Source: Forficula auricularia (taxonomy: Eukaryota; Arthropoda; Insecta; Dermaptera; Forficulidae). Taken from it: a DNA stretch of 64,000 nt. Under the pieces are notes generated by a model, which did not search any database, had not been told where the DNA came from, and was given only the letters and a program-made list of their open reading frames with translations. The translations under genes and the position numbers were made by a program. Location: assembly GCA_024734495.1 (NCBI GenBank), contig JALMQS010000187.1:4282013-4346012 (forward strand). The letters are read 5' to 3'. This document shows, in pieces, positions 1 to 11,046 of this stretch; within the stretch, counting starts at the first letter, position 1; each line of letters opens with the position of its first letter.

Positions 1-329
1 AAAATTTATTTTTAAGATAACAAAAGGGTAAATATTTAAAATTAGTTGAGGTAGAAAAGGTAGAAAGTCTACTTTTGTTTAATTTTGAATGGCCTTTTGA
101 GCAATGAGGATTTCGAATTTGAATACAAGTCAATGGTAAAATTTATTTTTAAGATAACAAAAGGGTAAATATTTAAAATTAGTGGAGAGAGAAGTCTATT
201 TTGTTTAATTCAAAATTAAACAAAAGTAGAGTCCCTACCTTTTCTCCCTCCACTAATTTTAAATATTTACCCTTTTGTTATCTTTAAAAATAAATTTTAC
301 CATTGACTTGTATTCAATTTCGACTTATC
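1..329. repeat. Foldback repeat with a direct and an inverted copy
   Basis: About 75 bases beginning with AAAATTTATTTTTAAGAT occur at 1-60 and again at about 138-190. They then appear as the reverse complement at about 247-322. The arms of the inverted pair (about 112-190 and 247-322) are nearly identical, so the stretch can fold into a long hairpin. No coding potential is visible. It looks like a non-autonomous foldback or MITE-type repeat with an extra direct copy, truncated by the window start. Confidence 0.75.
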
Positions 330-339
330 CAGGTCAGTT

Positions 340-470
340 ACTTTCTGTTTCTCCTGAAGATGGGTTGGTCACCCGAAATATATATATCGAGATTAAAGAT
401 TCTCCAAAAATAAATTCGTTTTATTTTTTTATATCTTAATGTGAAACCTACCAAGTATTTTTATCCAATA
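340..470 (+). repeat. Fragment of a Penelope-like/foldback family with CUGANGA-hairpin-GAAA module
   Basis: At 354-380 the + strand reads CTGAAGA, one T, a hairpin with arms GGGT/ACCC, then GAAATA. The following bases, to about 460, recur as the reverse complement at about 41,690-41,780, where the same family is interrupted by a mariner-type insertion. This is a dispersed repeat. Assignment to Penelope-like elements is an inference from the shared module only. Confidence 0.5.
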
Positions 471-519
471 ATTTTATTATAATTTCGATTATTTTCTCAT
501 AAGAATTGGAGATTTACGT

Positions 520-925
520 TATTTCGTCATTGATCCTATCATCAAAACTTGACCAAATTAATATGGGACCACCCCTAAGGTACCCCCTTTCCAATAAAAA
601 AAGAATAATCGAAATCGGTCCACGTGGCAAAAAGTTCTCGCTGAACATACATTAAATAAACAGGTATCTTGACTATCTTGGAGCTATACTGATCTAAACG
701 CAGAAAGAATCATTAAAATACGTTCATAAACAAAGAAGTTATTCCTGAACAAACATGACAAAAAAGGTCCAATACCAATGAAAAAAAATACGGGACTAAT
801 CGGAAACTAGACTGAACCCAATGCAAAAAATCAAATTCGGTTCACAATTGGCGAAGATATCCTCAGGTAAAAAAAAAAATTCAGTCTAATTGAGAACCTT
901 CTTTTTTGAAGTCGGTTAAAAATTA
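520..925 (-). repeat. Dispersed repeat ending in the GAAGTCGGTTAAA motif
   Basis: Read on the minus strand, this stretch matches pieces at 15,054-15,515, 43,316-43,615 and 48,190-48,310. The shared pieces include 'ACCGATTTCGATGATTCTT', 'TTAATTTGGTCAAGTTCT' and an end carrying 'GAAGTCGGTTAA'. It is a moderately old, multi-copy interspersed repeat without a recognisable protein. The class is not clear from sequence alone. Confidence 0.6.
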
Positions 926-1905
926 CTACTCTTTACGTATTCTTAATCTGACGTAATTGACATTAGTAGAGAAAGACATTCATGTTAAAAAGCTATTTTA
1001 AACTAAGTTAGTGAACTGTTTCTATTGTTTGTTTACTAAGATTATATTGTTTATGTACTTCTTTTCGCACTTGTTTCATAATTTGTTATTAAAGGTTGTT
1101 GATAATTTTAATAAAATAAATAAACAAATACAAGGTTATTTAAATTTAGGTTGCCTTGATTTTTTTACTATTTTATTAAATTATCTTAAAAGTTATTTTA
1201 TGATTAAATTAAATTTCTTTGAGATTTATAAATTTTGATTTTTTTTAATTACCCATTTTTATTAAAGTTATTAAAGAGTTCAAAAAGTGAAGTTTTCATC
1301 AAAATTATCATAAATTAGAAACATAACATTAAAATCTATAAATATTACATATAAATTGCGTCAACTCTTTATTTTAGAAAAGTTTACCAAGAGAGTTAAA
1401 AGTAAAATATCCATCACAATATTATTTTCAATTATCCTAAAGGATTTGAGATGATTATTTAAGTAAATCGTAATCGAAGAGATTACCTTTATGATACGAA
1501 CATTTGATAATAGATGCTTAGATCCTTTAACTATTTTCTATTTACATTGCTCTTATCAAATATCGAAATGATTTACTTAAAGGGGTTCGTGACTGTTTAT
1601 CATTTTTATAAGAAAATTCTCAAATTTTTACCATCGAATCATTGATGTATTAAATATTTATTCTCGAAATTTGAAGTTGATCGTCTGTCCCATTACTGAG
1701 AAATAAATTATTGAAAATTGTCCTTTTAATATGGAAGTAAATGGTCTGAGCTTTTAAAATGGCTATAACTTCTATACAAATTATACCATTTTCAACAAAT
1801 TTATACAGATCAATAATTCAACTTTTATGAATCGAATGATACATTTTTCAAAAGATTTGACAATCTAGTTAATTACTTATTCATAAATGTAAAAATAAAA
1901 CAGTT
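926..1905. other. AT-rich intergenic DNA, nothing recognised
   Basis: This is low-complexity AT-rich sequence. The only long open frame (1,011-1,238) has no recognisable composition or homology and is probably chance. No RNA gene or clear repeat was seen. Confidence 0.5.
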
Positions 1906-1910
1906 AATTT

Positions 1911-2290
1911 GCAGCCAAGAGAATATAACGAAAGCACTAGCGTAGATTTCCAACTCTATTTCGAATTCTATTAGAAATCGTTTTTTTGTTAAATAAATGT
2001 TTTTATAATGAGAAAAAATTCATCTCAATATTCTTTTTAATAATATTACCAAAACAAAGATTTTTATTCGAAATTAACTTCATTATTAACAATTTTTTTT
2101 TTTATTAAAAAATGTTGTATGCAGACGTTGTCACCCTATAGAAATACAAAAGATTTTTTCGAAGATCAACCAGATAGATAAGCTGTCCCGAAACTCCTTA
2201 AAAAAAGTTATTTGCAGCCAACAGAATATAACAAAAACACTAATGTAGAATTCCAACTCTATTTCTTGAAATGGTTTTTGTGTTAAATAA
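1911..2290. repeat. Pair of ~85-bp direct repeats
   Basis: The block starting 'GCAGCCAAGAGAATATAACG' at about 1,911-1,997 recurs in the same orientation with about 85% identity at about 2,214-2,290. The second copy ends directly beside a Helitron-like terminus at 2,295. The roughly 215 bases between the copies show no similarity to either. Confidence 0.6.
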
Positions 2291-2294
2291 ATTA

Positions 2295-2565
2295 TTAGTA
2301 CCTGGAGGCACCGAGCGATGCACGGTAACCCCTGACCCCCCCTCCCGAAACCACACACCTCGCCCCCAACACTAGACCCCCACTCCGCCTCACCCCACCC
2401 CAACCGCGATCCCCCACAACTGCACCCCCACATCCATCCCCACCCCCACACAGTTTTTGAATTTCTATCTTTCTAATGGTCCACAAATTATGTGTATATT
2501 TGTTTACTCGTACACCAATTTGCCCACATTCGTTCATAAACATATAAATAATAATAAACATTATA
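2295..2565 (-). mobile_element. Helitron-like element fragment, 3' terminus at 2,295
   Basis: On the minus strand the sequence ends with a GC-rich imperfect hairpin and then CTAA, with T as the next host base. That fits the CTRR|T rule of Helitron 3' ends. Inside is a strongly C-rich (+ strand), nearly G-poor array at 2,331-2,452. It is followed by a block with 'GGTCCACAAATTATGTGTA', which is shared with the elements at 6.3-7.5 kb and 9.9-11.0 kb. No convincing 5' TC end was found, so it may be truncated. Confidence 0.5.
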
Positions 2566-3009
2566 AATAAATAAATAAGAAAATAATAATAAAAAAAATA
2601 ATCGTATAGGATCTGAAATAAAAAGATAAAATTAAAAAAATGTATGCGTCTCGGGACGCTCGACAGAAGTGATAACTTTCACCAACTAAATATTCTTTTA
2701 GGAAGACAATTTCAAGGATAATTGCCCGGAGAAAAGAGAATTGAATATTTAATTTTAATTAGAAGAGTGGGGGGGGGGGGAAGCCAAGGAATAATTATTA
2801 ATATATTTAATGTTTCTGGATTTAAAATTAATTGTTGTTTTTCTTTCAGCTTAATTCAATTATAGATATTTCAAATATGCCGCGCTGCAATTTATTCAAT
2901 AAATTCTATTTATAAAATACATAGCTATATATAATATATTCAATTATTTCCCACTTATAATAAAGTCTAAATCAAAAATATTCATTTTACTAAAAGGAAA
3001 AAGCAAAGA

Positions 3010-3305
3010 TTTTTAAAATACTTCTATAGTCTTCTGGTAAAGTCTCCGCCTATGATGCAAGAGGTCCCAGGTTCTAATCCGACATGCGGCAAATCATTTT
3101 TTTTTATTGAGATTTTCATCTATCAATAATTACTTTAATTAAGAAAAAATCAATTAAGATGAATTTTGATGAGGTCCAGACATAGCCAGATCGTTTTCTC
3201 ATCCTCAAAACTTGTTAATAGATTTTGTTTCATCAAAATCTGTAGGGCCGTTTTCAAAATAGAACCAAGATACAAATAAATAAATAAATAAATATATAAA
3301 CAAAT
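3010..3305 (+). mobile_element. tRNA-derived SINE with AAATA tail
   Basis: The head (about 3,028-3,092) resembles a tRNA: an A-box-like TAGTCTTCTGGTAAAG, an anticodon-arm-like stretch, and a B-box-like GGTTCTAATCC. A T run follows. The body (about 3,105-3,270) has no coding potential and is followed by an (AAATAA)n tail at about 3,275-3,305. A 5' tRNA-like region, an unrelated body and an A-rich simple tail together define a SINE. The B box departs from GGTTCGANTCC by one base, so a functional tRNA is unlikely. Confidence 0.6.
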
Positions 3306-4211
3306 AAATATACAATTTTTGCTCGTTTAATAAGAGTAGATAGAACCCTTTAATTTAAAAATATGTAAAATTGAATATAGATTAGCGTGAATACCTACTT
3401 TCGAATTAAAATTATTTAGGTTTTTATTAACGAAACCCTTGTTATGTGAATTCTACTCACATTCGACTGTATGTTTTCATTTATAAGTTTCATATTAGTT
3501 TAATCAAAACTAAACCATAATAACATATCCAAAAGAAAATATATTTATATTAATTTTATTTATTTTAATTTTTCGTTTATTGTTTTGATTTTTTGAAAAT
3601 AATATGATTTTCGATTTGAATGTCAAATTTAAAATTCTGATTAGATAAAAAAATCCTATTTCTTAACTTCACGAGCTGATGCCATTTAGAAAAAGTGAGG
3701 TTTATTTATTTTCTTAATTTTCCGAAATTTATTTTTTAAATTAATGTTTTTTTTTTTTTTACAATTCTTAAGGGCATTAACAAAATTACTATACATATTT
3801 GAAGTCTGGGAAAACTAAGCTAAATACACCTTTGTCGATATTCAAAGAAAATATTTTCATTTTCATATTTTGAGCTCAAAAATTAGCTTATGAAGCGTCT
3901 AACAATTATTGTAGAGAAAATAATTACGTTCCTTTTTTAGTTGTGGATTTGCTTTCGGAGGCGCTAGTTAACGAGGAATTATTATCCTAGTGGGATATTA
4001 GATTTATTTCCCCGATAACTTTCAGCCATTAGGTGTCAGGAGGGGTGAATTAGCTTGATTTTACATGTAATTATTAATTCTATATATCTTTTAGTAAAGT
4101 CACGCCCTTCTTCGATAACGATACTTTTCATTGTAAAAAATGTATCTATTTGAGAAAGAATGATTGAATTTTTCTCAAAATCAACTTGTGATATATAATC
4201 AATTAATTTTA

Positions 4212-4435
4212 CGAACATGAATTTAGGTCGTATCTAAGATTTTAATACATATGTTTATATTGCATGTAGGAGGGTCTTGTCCCCTCGGGAGTGGAACCCA
4301 AGCACTAGTCAGGTTTCCCGGAAAGCTGACTAGTGCTTGGGTTCGACTCCCGAGGGACAAGACCCTCTACATCCAAAATAAACATATCTATTAAAATCTT
4401 TGATACGAGCTAAATTCATGTTCGTGATACTTTTA
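4212..4435. repeat. Near-perfect hairpin element containing a pol III B-box-like sequence
   Basis: The arms at about 4,212-4,318 and 4,328-4,435 are reverse complements over roughly 100 bases. The right arm contains GGTTCGACTCC, an exact match to the tRNA B-box consensus, in a T-arm-like setting (GGG...CCC). A shorter relative lies at 33,364-33,476. This is a foldback element in which tRNA-like sequence seems to have been duplicated head to head. No complete tRNA cloverleaf is present. Confidence 0.65.
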
Positions 4436-4544
4436 TTATTTTTAGTGATTAAAAATTAAGGTGAGCATTAACATATCAACTTGAGTAGGTATTCAAAGAT
4501 CATTTTTAGAAAGTTTATAATGGGAATTAACGACAAATTTTTTT

Positions 4545-4908
4545 TGTGTGATTTTTTTATTTTTCAACCAACGTTTCGTCGACTTTGCTGACTTCTTCAG
4601 GGCTTCAAATAGTTACATCACACATTCGTCTAAAATGCATTTTTCTTTATCTCTGTTACCAATGAAGAACCATCAGAAACTTAAAAATTCAAAAAAATTC
4701 GCCACATTCAAATAAACAATTTTTCTCTGTGTGTGTGAATGTTCCGAATTTTTTTTGAAGTTTTTAGTTTCAGATGGTTCTTCTTTGGTAACGGATATAA
4801 AGAAAAATGTATTTTAGACGAATGTGTCATGTAACTATTTGAGCTCTGAAGAAGTCGGCAAAGTCGGCGAAACGTTGGTTGAAGAATAAAAAAATCACAC
4901 AAAAAAAC
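4545..4908. repeat. Foldback element with GTCGGC-type hairpin module in each arm
   Basis: The arms at about 4,545-4,725 and 4,735-4,908 are inverted copies. Each carries the CTGAAGA / hairpin / GAAACG module (minus strand 4,573-4,600, plus strand 4,846-4,873). The same family forms the outer arms at 41,573-42,753. There is no open frame beyond a chance 64 codons. Confidence 0.7.
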
Positions 4909-5296
4909 TTGTATTTAATTTCTATTATATGGTAAACTTTCGAATTAATACACATTATATATGGAAATGATGATAATAATACTTTTTAGAATTTAAATTG
5001 AAAATCAGAGAACTTGTTTTTATTCAAGATTACAAGTACATTTGTACTATTATTTTCATAATAAAATTGAACTAATTGCACACATTCTGCAATCGCGTGG
5101 TGCTGCATAATTCTCCAGATCAACATGCCAAGTTTCAAAAATGGCTGCTATAGTTTTCAACATTTGCGAAATGGCAATTTAAAATTGCTCTTGCTATAGA
5201 CCTATATATAAAATGTCCCCTGGACATTTATCTACTATGCCTATTTTAGTATTCTCTTAAATTAATTCCTCTGTCATATATTAGATTCGCTATATT

Positions 5297-6252
5297 AAAA
5301 TCTGACCAAACACATAAATGTGAAAAGGGGGCCAAGTTCGGTACCAGCGGCTTCGTAGACAAAAGAGTTGAGATCTAAACGGGTACCAAGTTCAAGCAGT
5401 TGCTTAAATCATAGCTATAGGGATGAACAACGATCTTCAATTGATTTGAAAGAAAATTTGTTACGTTCTTTGATATTAAATTTCTAACTCTGCAAGTTAT
5501 AATAGTCAATAAATTACAATAATAAAACTTGAGTAAGATACGAGGTGGGTTTCACAAAAAAAGAAATAAAACAAAATTGAGTTTTGAATTCGATATATTT
5601 CGGGGGTTAGCCCATCATCAGGAGTCTAAGAAAACTTATTATATATTGGAAAAATAGTTTTACAAGTAACAATTTTTAAAAATTTTTTTAACTGTATGTG
5701 GTGAGGGGAAAGTAGGGGAAGAGGAGAAGTTGTTCTAAGAATTAATATTTTCTATTGAGATTTGAACTGGCTGAAAGGAATCTATACGTGCTTTTATAAT
5801 AACGAATGGACAAGTACCTGAGAAGGTACAACTTGAAAGGTACATGAGAGAAATATATCGAATTCAAAACTCAATTTTGTTTTATTTCTTTTTTTGTGAA
5901 ACCTACCTCGTATCTTACTCAAGTTTTATTATTATATTAAAATGTTTCACCTAGAACCAACACTGAACTCCTTAAAAGTTATCAATAAATTACGTTTAAC
6001 GTGATATAATTTATCTATATCTTATTTTATACTACAAACAATTTAGTTGGATATAAAACTTGCCAAGCTATAAATTTAATATCAAAGAACGTAACAAATT
6101 TTCTTTCAAATCAATTGAAGATCGTTGTTCATCCCTATAGCTATGATTTAAGCAACTGCTTGAATTTGGTACCCGTTTAGATCTCAACTCTTTTGTCTAC
6201 GAAGCCGCTGGTACCGAATTTGGCCCCTTTTTCACATTTATGTTTTTGGTCA
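5297..6252. repeat. Foldback element with GGCCAAGTTCG-type ends
   Basis: The left arm, about 5,297-5,487, is the reverse complement of about 6,067-6,252. It contains motifs such as GGTACCAGCGGCTTCGTAGA. The outer sequence GGCCAAGTTCG also bounds the foldback at 11,702-12,305, so the two belong to one family or related families. The interior is occupied by another inverted-repeat element (5,525-5,942). Confidence 0.75.
5525..5942. repeat. Nested foldback carrying CTGATGA-hairpin-GAAAT module
   Basis: The arms at about 5,525-5,605 and 5,845-5,942 are inverted copies beginning with ACTTGAGTAAGATACGAGG. The minus strand at 5,597-5,621 reads CTGATGA, T, a GGG/CCC hairpin and GAAAT. The element sits wholly inside the larger foldback at 5,297-6,252, so it inserted later or is that element's core. 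Confidence 0.65.
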
Positions 6253-6326
6253 ATTATCATTAATTTTTGAAAAGTTTTATCCTTTAATTTATCTAAATAA
6301 TTACATTTAAACATTTATATTAATAA

Positions 6327-7467
6327 CTAGTTGCAAGGCCCGCCTTCGGCGGCCCTCTTGCTAGCCATGGTGCACGCCCCTGGACCCCCCCCCCCGAACC
6401 CCGCGACCTCCACTCCCGCACCCCAACCCCTCCACCCCGTCTCTGGGCCCTCATCTCAACCCCCTTCTCCACACTGCTTCCCCCCCCCACCCTAGCCCCC
6501 TTGACCACCACGCCCACTACGCCACCCGGACTCCACCCCCTTCACCCTACTCCGTCTTAGTCCCTCACCCATTCCACCCCCACACCCCATACCCTAACCC
6601 ACCTCCGCACCCTTACCATCACTCCACCCCCGCACCCAGTTTTCGCATTTCTAGTCTTCTAGTGACCCACAGATTATGTATATAAAATTTGGTTAAGTTG
6701 GCTCTAAAGGTAAGAATTTTCATTTTTTGACCCCCCCCCATTTTTGGTCGTTAGTTTTTGCATTTCTAACCTTCTAGTGACCCACAGATTATGTATACAA
6801 AATTTGATTGAGTTTGGTCCAAGAGCAAGAATTTTCATATTTTGACCCTCCCCCTTTTTGGGGGAAAGTTTCGGTTTTTCAATTTCCTCCTTTATTAATG
6901 TTGAAAGCTTTAGCAGTATGCCAAATTTCAGAATTCTAGCTTGATTGTATTTTCACTATATGTTAATTAAGCCTATAATCAATGTCACCCCTTCATTTTA
7001 GATCCTGAAAAAGGGAAAGTTTTGCTTTTTCGATTTTTCCCTTTAATTGTAGCCCAAACTCTACCAGAATGCCAAATTTCAGCATTCTAGGATCAGCGGA
7101 AGTACTCTTTAGGTTTTTGATATGTCAGTCAGTCAGTGAGTGAGTCAGTGTTAAAAATGGCACTTTTCAGAGCTTAATAATTCAAGAACTATATTACATT
7201 TATTCATGAAATTTGGTCTGAGTGGGTCTTATTAGGCATGCGAAATTTCAAGTGATCGAGGGCCGGTTGTATATCGCAAAGTAAATGCTTTTTGCCACTA
7301 ACAAACGGTAGATGGTAAAAGCATTTACATACAACCGGCCCTAAGTCTAATAGTTTTTGAGTTATGGGTGGGTCGAAAATAGCTTGAAACGGTTCGTGTA
7401 AATATACACATGGCCGGTGCGTCGTCCGTATTTCCGAACTTGGCTGACACAGTGCCGTGTGTCTAGA
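6327..7467 (-). mobile_element. Non-autonomous Helitron
   Basis: Read on the minus strand, it starts TCTAGACACACGG after a host A. It ends with a GC-rich hairpin, about eight bases, and CTAG before a host T. This is the A|TC...CTRR|T signature of Helitrons. A C-rich array lies at about 6,381-6,640, and two copies of a block containing CCACAGATTATGTAT follow at about 6,650-6,850. Short TCAG/GTGA repeats lie near 7,125-7,150. No Rep/helicase coding sequence is present. The 3' end is clear; the 5' end is less certain. Confidence 0.6.
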
Positions 7468-7771
7468 TATATTTTCATATATTTAAAATTCTTCTATGAT
7501 AGATTTAGAAATTAAGTAAATACTTTCAATATTGATTGAAATCTCTAAGACGGGAAGCTAATTTCTATTTCTTATTTTACATCTAATAAAAATTATCAGA
7601 AACAAACGAAATGTAAAAGTTGTTTCAATTACAAATTAACTAATCTACCTTATATATTAGCAATATAACTTTATACATGGTTATAGCCAAAAAAACTTTC
7701 ACTGGGTTGATATCTGTAATTTATTTCTTAAAATACATAATGTATTAATATCAAACAATAAAATACATTAA

Positions 7772-8296
7772 GGTAGTTCTTTCACAAATTCAAAAATTCA
7801 GGAAGTCTTCGAAACTTGGAATATAAGTCATTAAAAGCATAATAAACACACTGTTAAGATTTGAACACGATTTACCACACCAAACATGAAATAATTGCAA
7901 TTAAAAATGAATTTTTTTACATATGGTAGATTTGGGAAGGGTAAGAAAATGATCATTATTTTATTTTATTTTTTCATTGAAGGACTTTCACCATCTTGAT
8001 GAAAAACTAACATTTGCTAGAATAATATATTCGGAGTAACTTAAAAAAAAAATTGAAATTATTTACCTCGTAGTTTTGATAAAAAATAAAAAAAAACACA
8101 TTTGGGCGATTATTTTTAGTGGAAGGGATAGATATAATATCAATGGCTTGGAAACGATCCAATCATAAAGAGAATATCGTAGTGTAAAAAGTACAGCCAC
8201 GTTAAAAAACATAACCTAAAATTTTAGCACATTTCATATTTATAGAGTGGTTACGAGGCTAAAACTTTTTGTGTGGATTGTCGCGAAAGAATCTCC
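7772..8296. mobile_element. TTAA-flanked MITE (copy 1)
   Basis: It is bounded by TTAA at 7,768-7,771 and 8,297-8,300. The imperfect terminal inverted repeats are GGTAGTTCTTTC and, from the other end, GGAGATTCTTTC. A second copy in the same orientation, at about 90% identity and also bounded by TTAA, lies at 37,399-37,911. A TTAA target suggests mobilisation by a piggyBac-type transposase, although the ends do not match the CACTAG type seen at 57,094. There is no open frame. Confidence 0.65.
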
Positions 8297-8496
8297 TTAA
8301 ATCAATGATTTAATCATTAGTGTTATTGAAAGAATCATTTAAAAAATGAACTTGGAGCATAAGATATTTTTGTTTGTGTTACTAAAATTTTTGATTTTTT
8401 TTTTTTTTTTTTTTTTTTTGTACGCATTTATAAAAATGTTGGGAACCTCTCTCGTAAAGTAATCATCATCATTCCTAAGTCTGGTTTGATGCAACT

Positions 8497-9032
8497 ACTA
8501 GCTACTTAGTCTCGACCTAGGTTTACCTTCACCTATCCCAATGAAATTAATATTTTGATAATACATATAATGTATTAATAAACACAACTTGATAGGGTCG
8601 ACATCCAATTTTCCTGCATAGCTAGTTTTAATAAAAAAAATTAAAGTTGTTAATTTTATTACATAAATGTAGATATCGAGTTTCCGGATAAATATATTAC
8701 CAATCGAGAGTAAAATATGTATATAAAATGCCAAAGTTGGGTCGCCAACTTTTTTCACTGCATAAGTCCAGGTAGACAGGGTATCAACAGGTAACTTCGA
8801 ATTAGTGTTTTGTAGTTATAGAGTTTCCTTTATTGTTATATATGAAAATGTAGATAATTTTATTTCGTATTAATTAATTATTTTTTTTTTTAATTTTTTA
8901 TCAAAAATAGCTATCGAGGGAAATTGGATGTAGACCCTGTCTAGTTTTGTTTATTAATACATTATATTAACAAATTATTAATTTCATCAGGACACTCGAT
9001 AGGTGAAGGTCAACTTAAGTCGGGATCTTGTA
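8497..9032. repeat. Foldback element, about 80% arm identity
   Basis: The left arm (about 8,500-8,645) and right arm (about 8,880-9,032) are inverted copies sharing GTGAAGGT/ACCTTCAC, a TTATTAATACATTATAT segment and an ATCCAATTT segment. The arms have diverged, so it is an older insertion. An open frame across the left arm (8,498-8,758, minus) is a by-product of the repeat. Confidence 0.6.
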
Positions 9033-9926
9033 CTAACATTTTTCTATCCCATACTATCTATTCTACTTCACTCCAAGTCCCATATCTACCTTGATTATCT
9101 AGGAAATGATCTATACATTTAAATAATAATAAATAAAAGAAAACAATCCATTTAACGACCGCGTCCATATTCACACACTGTGTTCTGTACGTACCTATAA
9201 AACTTATAATATTACAATCTAATCTTATCATGGAAAATATTCAAGTCTATTGACTCTGTCTAATATTATCATCTCTTGAAAACGACTTCTGAATTCATCA
9301 TTCATTCGTCATTAAAACACTAGGAGCACCTAAGCATCACATCATCAAATATTTTTACATTCACATTTATATTCTATAGAATATAGTAAAATGTGAAGTA
9401 TTGCGATGCCCTGTCTGGGTCCTGGCTCTTTGAGACCTTGTATCTCAGAGATGAAAAAAGTTAATTTCATTTTGTAACTTCAAGGGGGAAGGAATCGATG
9501 CTCTTAATAGTTGGAAACCGGAAATTGTGGTGGCCCCAGAGGCCAAAAAGGGGCCAAAAATCCATTGGTCAATGCGTATGTTTACTAAATAAAATTGTCT
9601 CCAGAAAGCTTCATTTTACACTTATTTTAAACATAGGATCAACATTTCGAACAAACTAATTCATCAATTTGTTTATCCTTATGACATTTAGGGACTTATT
9701 CCTACTATCTTAAAAATTACAAGCATCCATCCTTAAAGCTCCACTTCCTAATACTTTTGAATCGACCACACATATAAACCCTTGATTATTCTCACGTTAT
9801 TTATAAGATGTAGGAGTTTTGGCATATAGGTGCTGCACCTTGCATCCTTATTTCACCTTTTAAATGGTTTTTAAGTTTGATATTTTTGCATGTCTGTGTT
9901 TTAATAAACCATACCTTTATTAAATA
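9033..9926. other. Intergenic DNA, nothing recognised
   Basis: AT-rich unique-looking sequence. No convincing open frame, tRNA or paired repeat was found. Confidence 0.45.
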
Positions 9927-11046
9927 CTAGCTGCAAGGCACGCCCCCTGAACCCCCAGCCCTCGAACCCCACCCTCACATCCCACTCCAACCCACCCAGC
10001 ACCCCAACCCCCGCACCATGCCCAACCCCCGCCCCCACACCACCACCCCAACACTCCATTCTGCACCCTAACCCACTAACCCCACCCAGCACCCCCAGCC
10101 CCCGCACCATGATCAACCCCCGCCCCCACATCACCACCCCAACACTCCATTCTGCACCCTAACCGACTAACCCCCCTCATCCCACCCCCAAAACCCATCC
10201 AGCACCCCCACCCCGCACCATGCACCCGTTCCCAACCCCCGCCCCCACCCCACCCACCTCGGACCCCGCACCCCATCCACCCCGGAACCAACACCGTGCC
10301 CTCCAACCCTGCGCACCACACCCCCGCCTAGCCCCCTGGACCCCCACACCCCCTACCCTCCTGGACTCCACCCCGCACCCACCCCCCGCACCCAGTTTTT
10401 TCATTTCTAGCCTCCTAGTGACCCACAGATTATGTATACAAAATTTGGTTGAGTTTGGCCCTAGAGAAAGAATTTTCATTTTTTGACCCTCCGACCCCGG
10501 GGGGGATTTTGGGTAGTTAGTTCTTGCATTTCTAGCTCTCTAGAGGTCCAGAGATTATGTATACAAAATTTGATTGAGTTTGCTCCAAGGGCAAGAATTT
10601 ACATTTTTTCACCCTCCCCCCCTTTTTGGGTGTTTTTTGGGGAAATTTTTCTAAACAAAAGTTGTCAGAAATCACATCCCCTACAACTTTGTTTATCATA
10701 AAATTTGCCGTAGGGTTAATAGTTTAGGAGTTATTTGATAATTTTCATTCATGCGCCCCCCCCCCCTCTCCCCAAACCTCCTTCTGGGGTCAAAATATCA
10801 AAATATATAGCTAAAAACGTAAGTTAAAAGACATCTGATGTAAATATGATATTTCATAATAATCTCTTCAGCCGTTTTTACGTGAATCGTGAGCAACTTT
10901 TCGGAAACCACTGAAACAGACATACAGACAGACAGGAATTTTGTTGAGGGTGTTTTCGTTCATAACTTTGCTTGAAACGTGCACAACCAAAATTTGGCGT
11001 GATTTGGAGCAATGTACAGACAAAACCTTAATTTTATAAATATAGA
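9927..11046 (-). mobile_element. Non-autonomous Helitron with both termini
   Basis: On the minus strand the element begins TCTATATTTATAAAA after a host A (complement of 11,047). It ends CTAG at 9,927-9,930 before a host T. The TCTATATWTATAAAA start is typical of animal Helitrons. The 3' hairpin is degraded. It contains a C-rich, G-poor array at about 9,940-10,395 and two blocks with CCACAGATTATGTATACAAA at about 10,425 and 10,550, shared with the element at 6.3 kb. Overlapping open frames in the C-rich array are compositional artefacts. Confidence 0.7.

Noticed and set aside
3020..3092. Functional tRNA gene
   Set aside because: A proper acceptor stem and a consensus B box are lacking, and the sequence continues into a SINE body with an A-rich tail.
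6320..6517. Arg/Gly-rich minus-strand frame
   Set aside because: Same cause: C-rich array in a Helitron-like element.
8498..8758. 86-codon minus-strand frame
   Set aside because: It lies across the arm of an inverted-repeat element and has no recognisable features.
9901..10701. Several overlapping Gly/Trp/Val- or Pro/His-rich open frames on both strands
   Set aside because: They arise from the low-complexity C-rich array of a Helitron; no stop codons are expected in such sequence.
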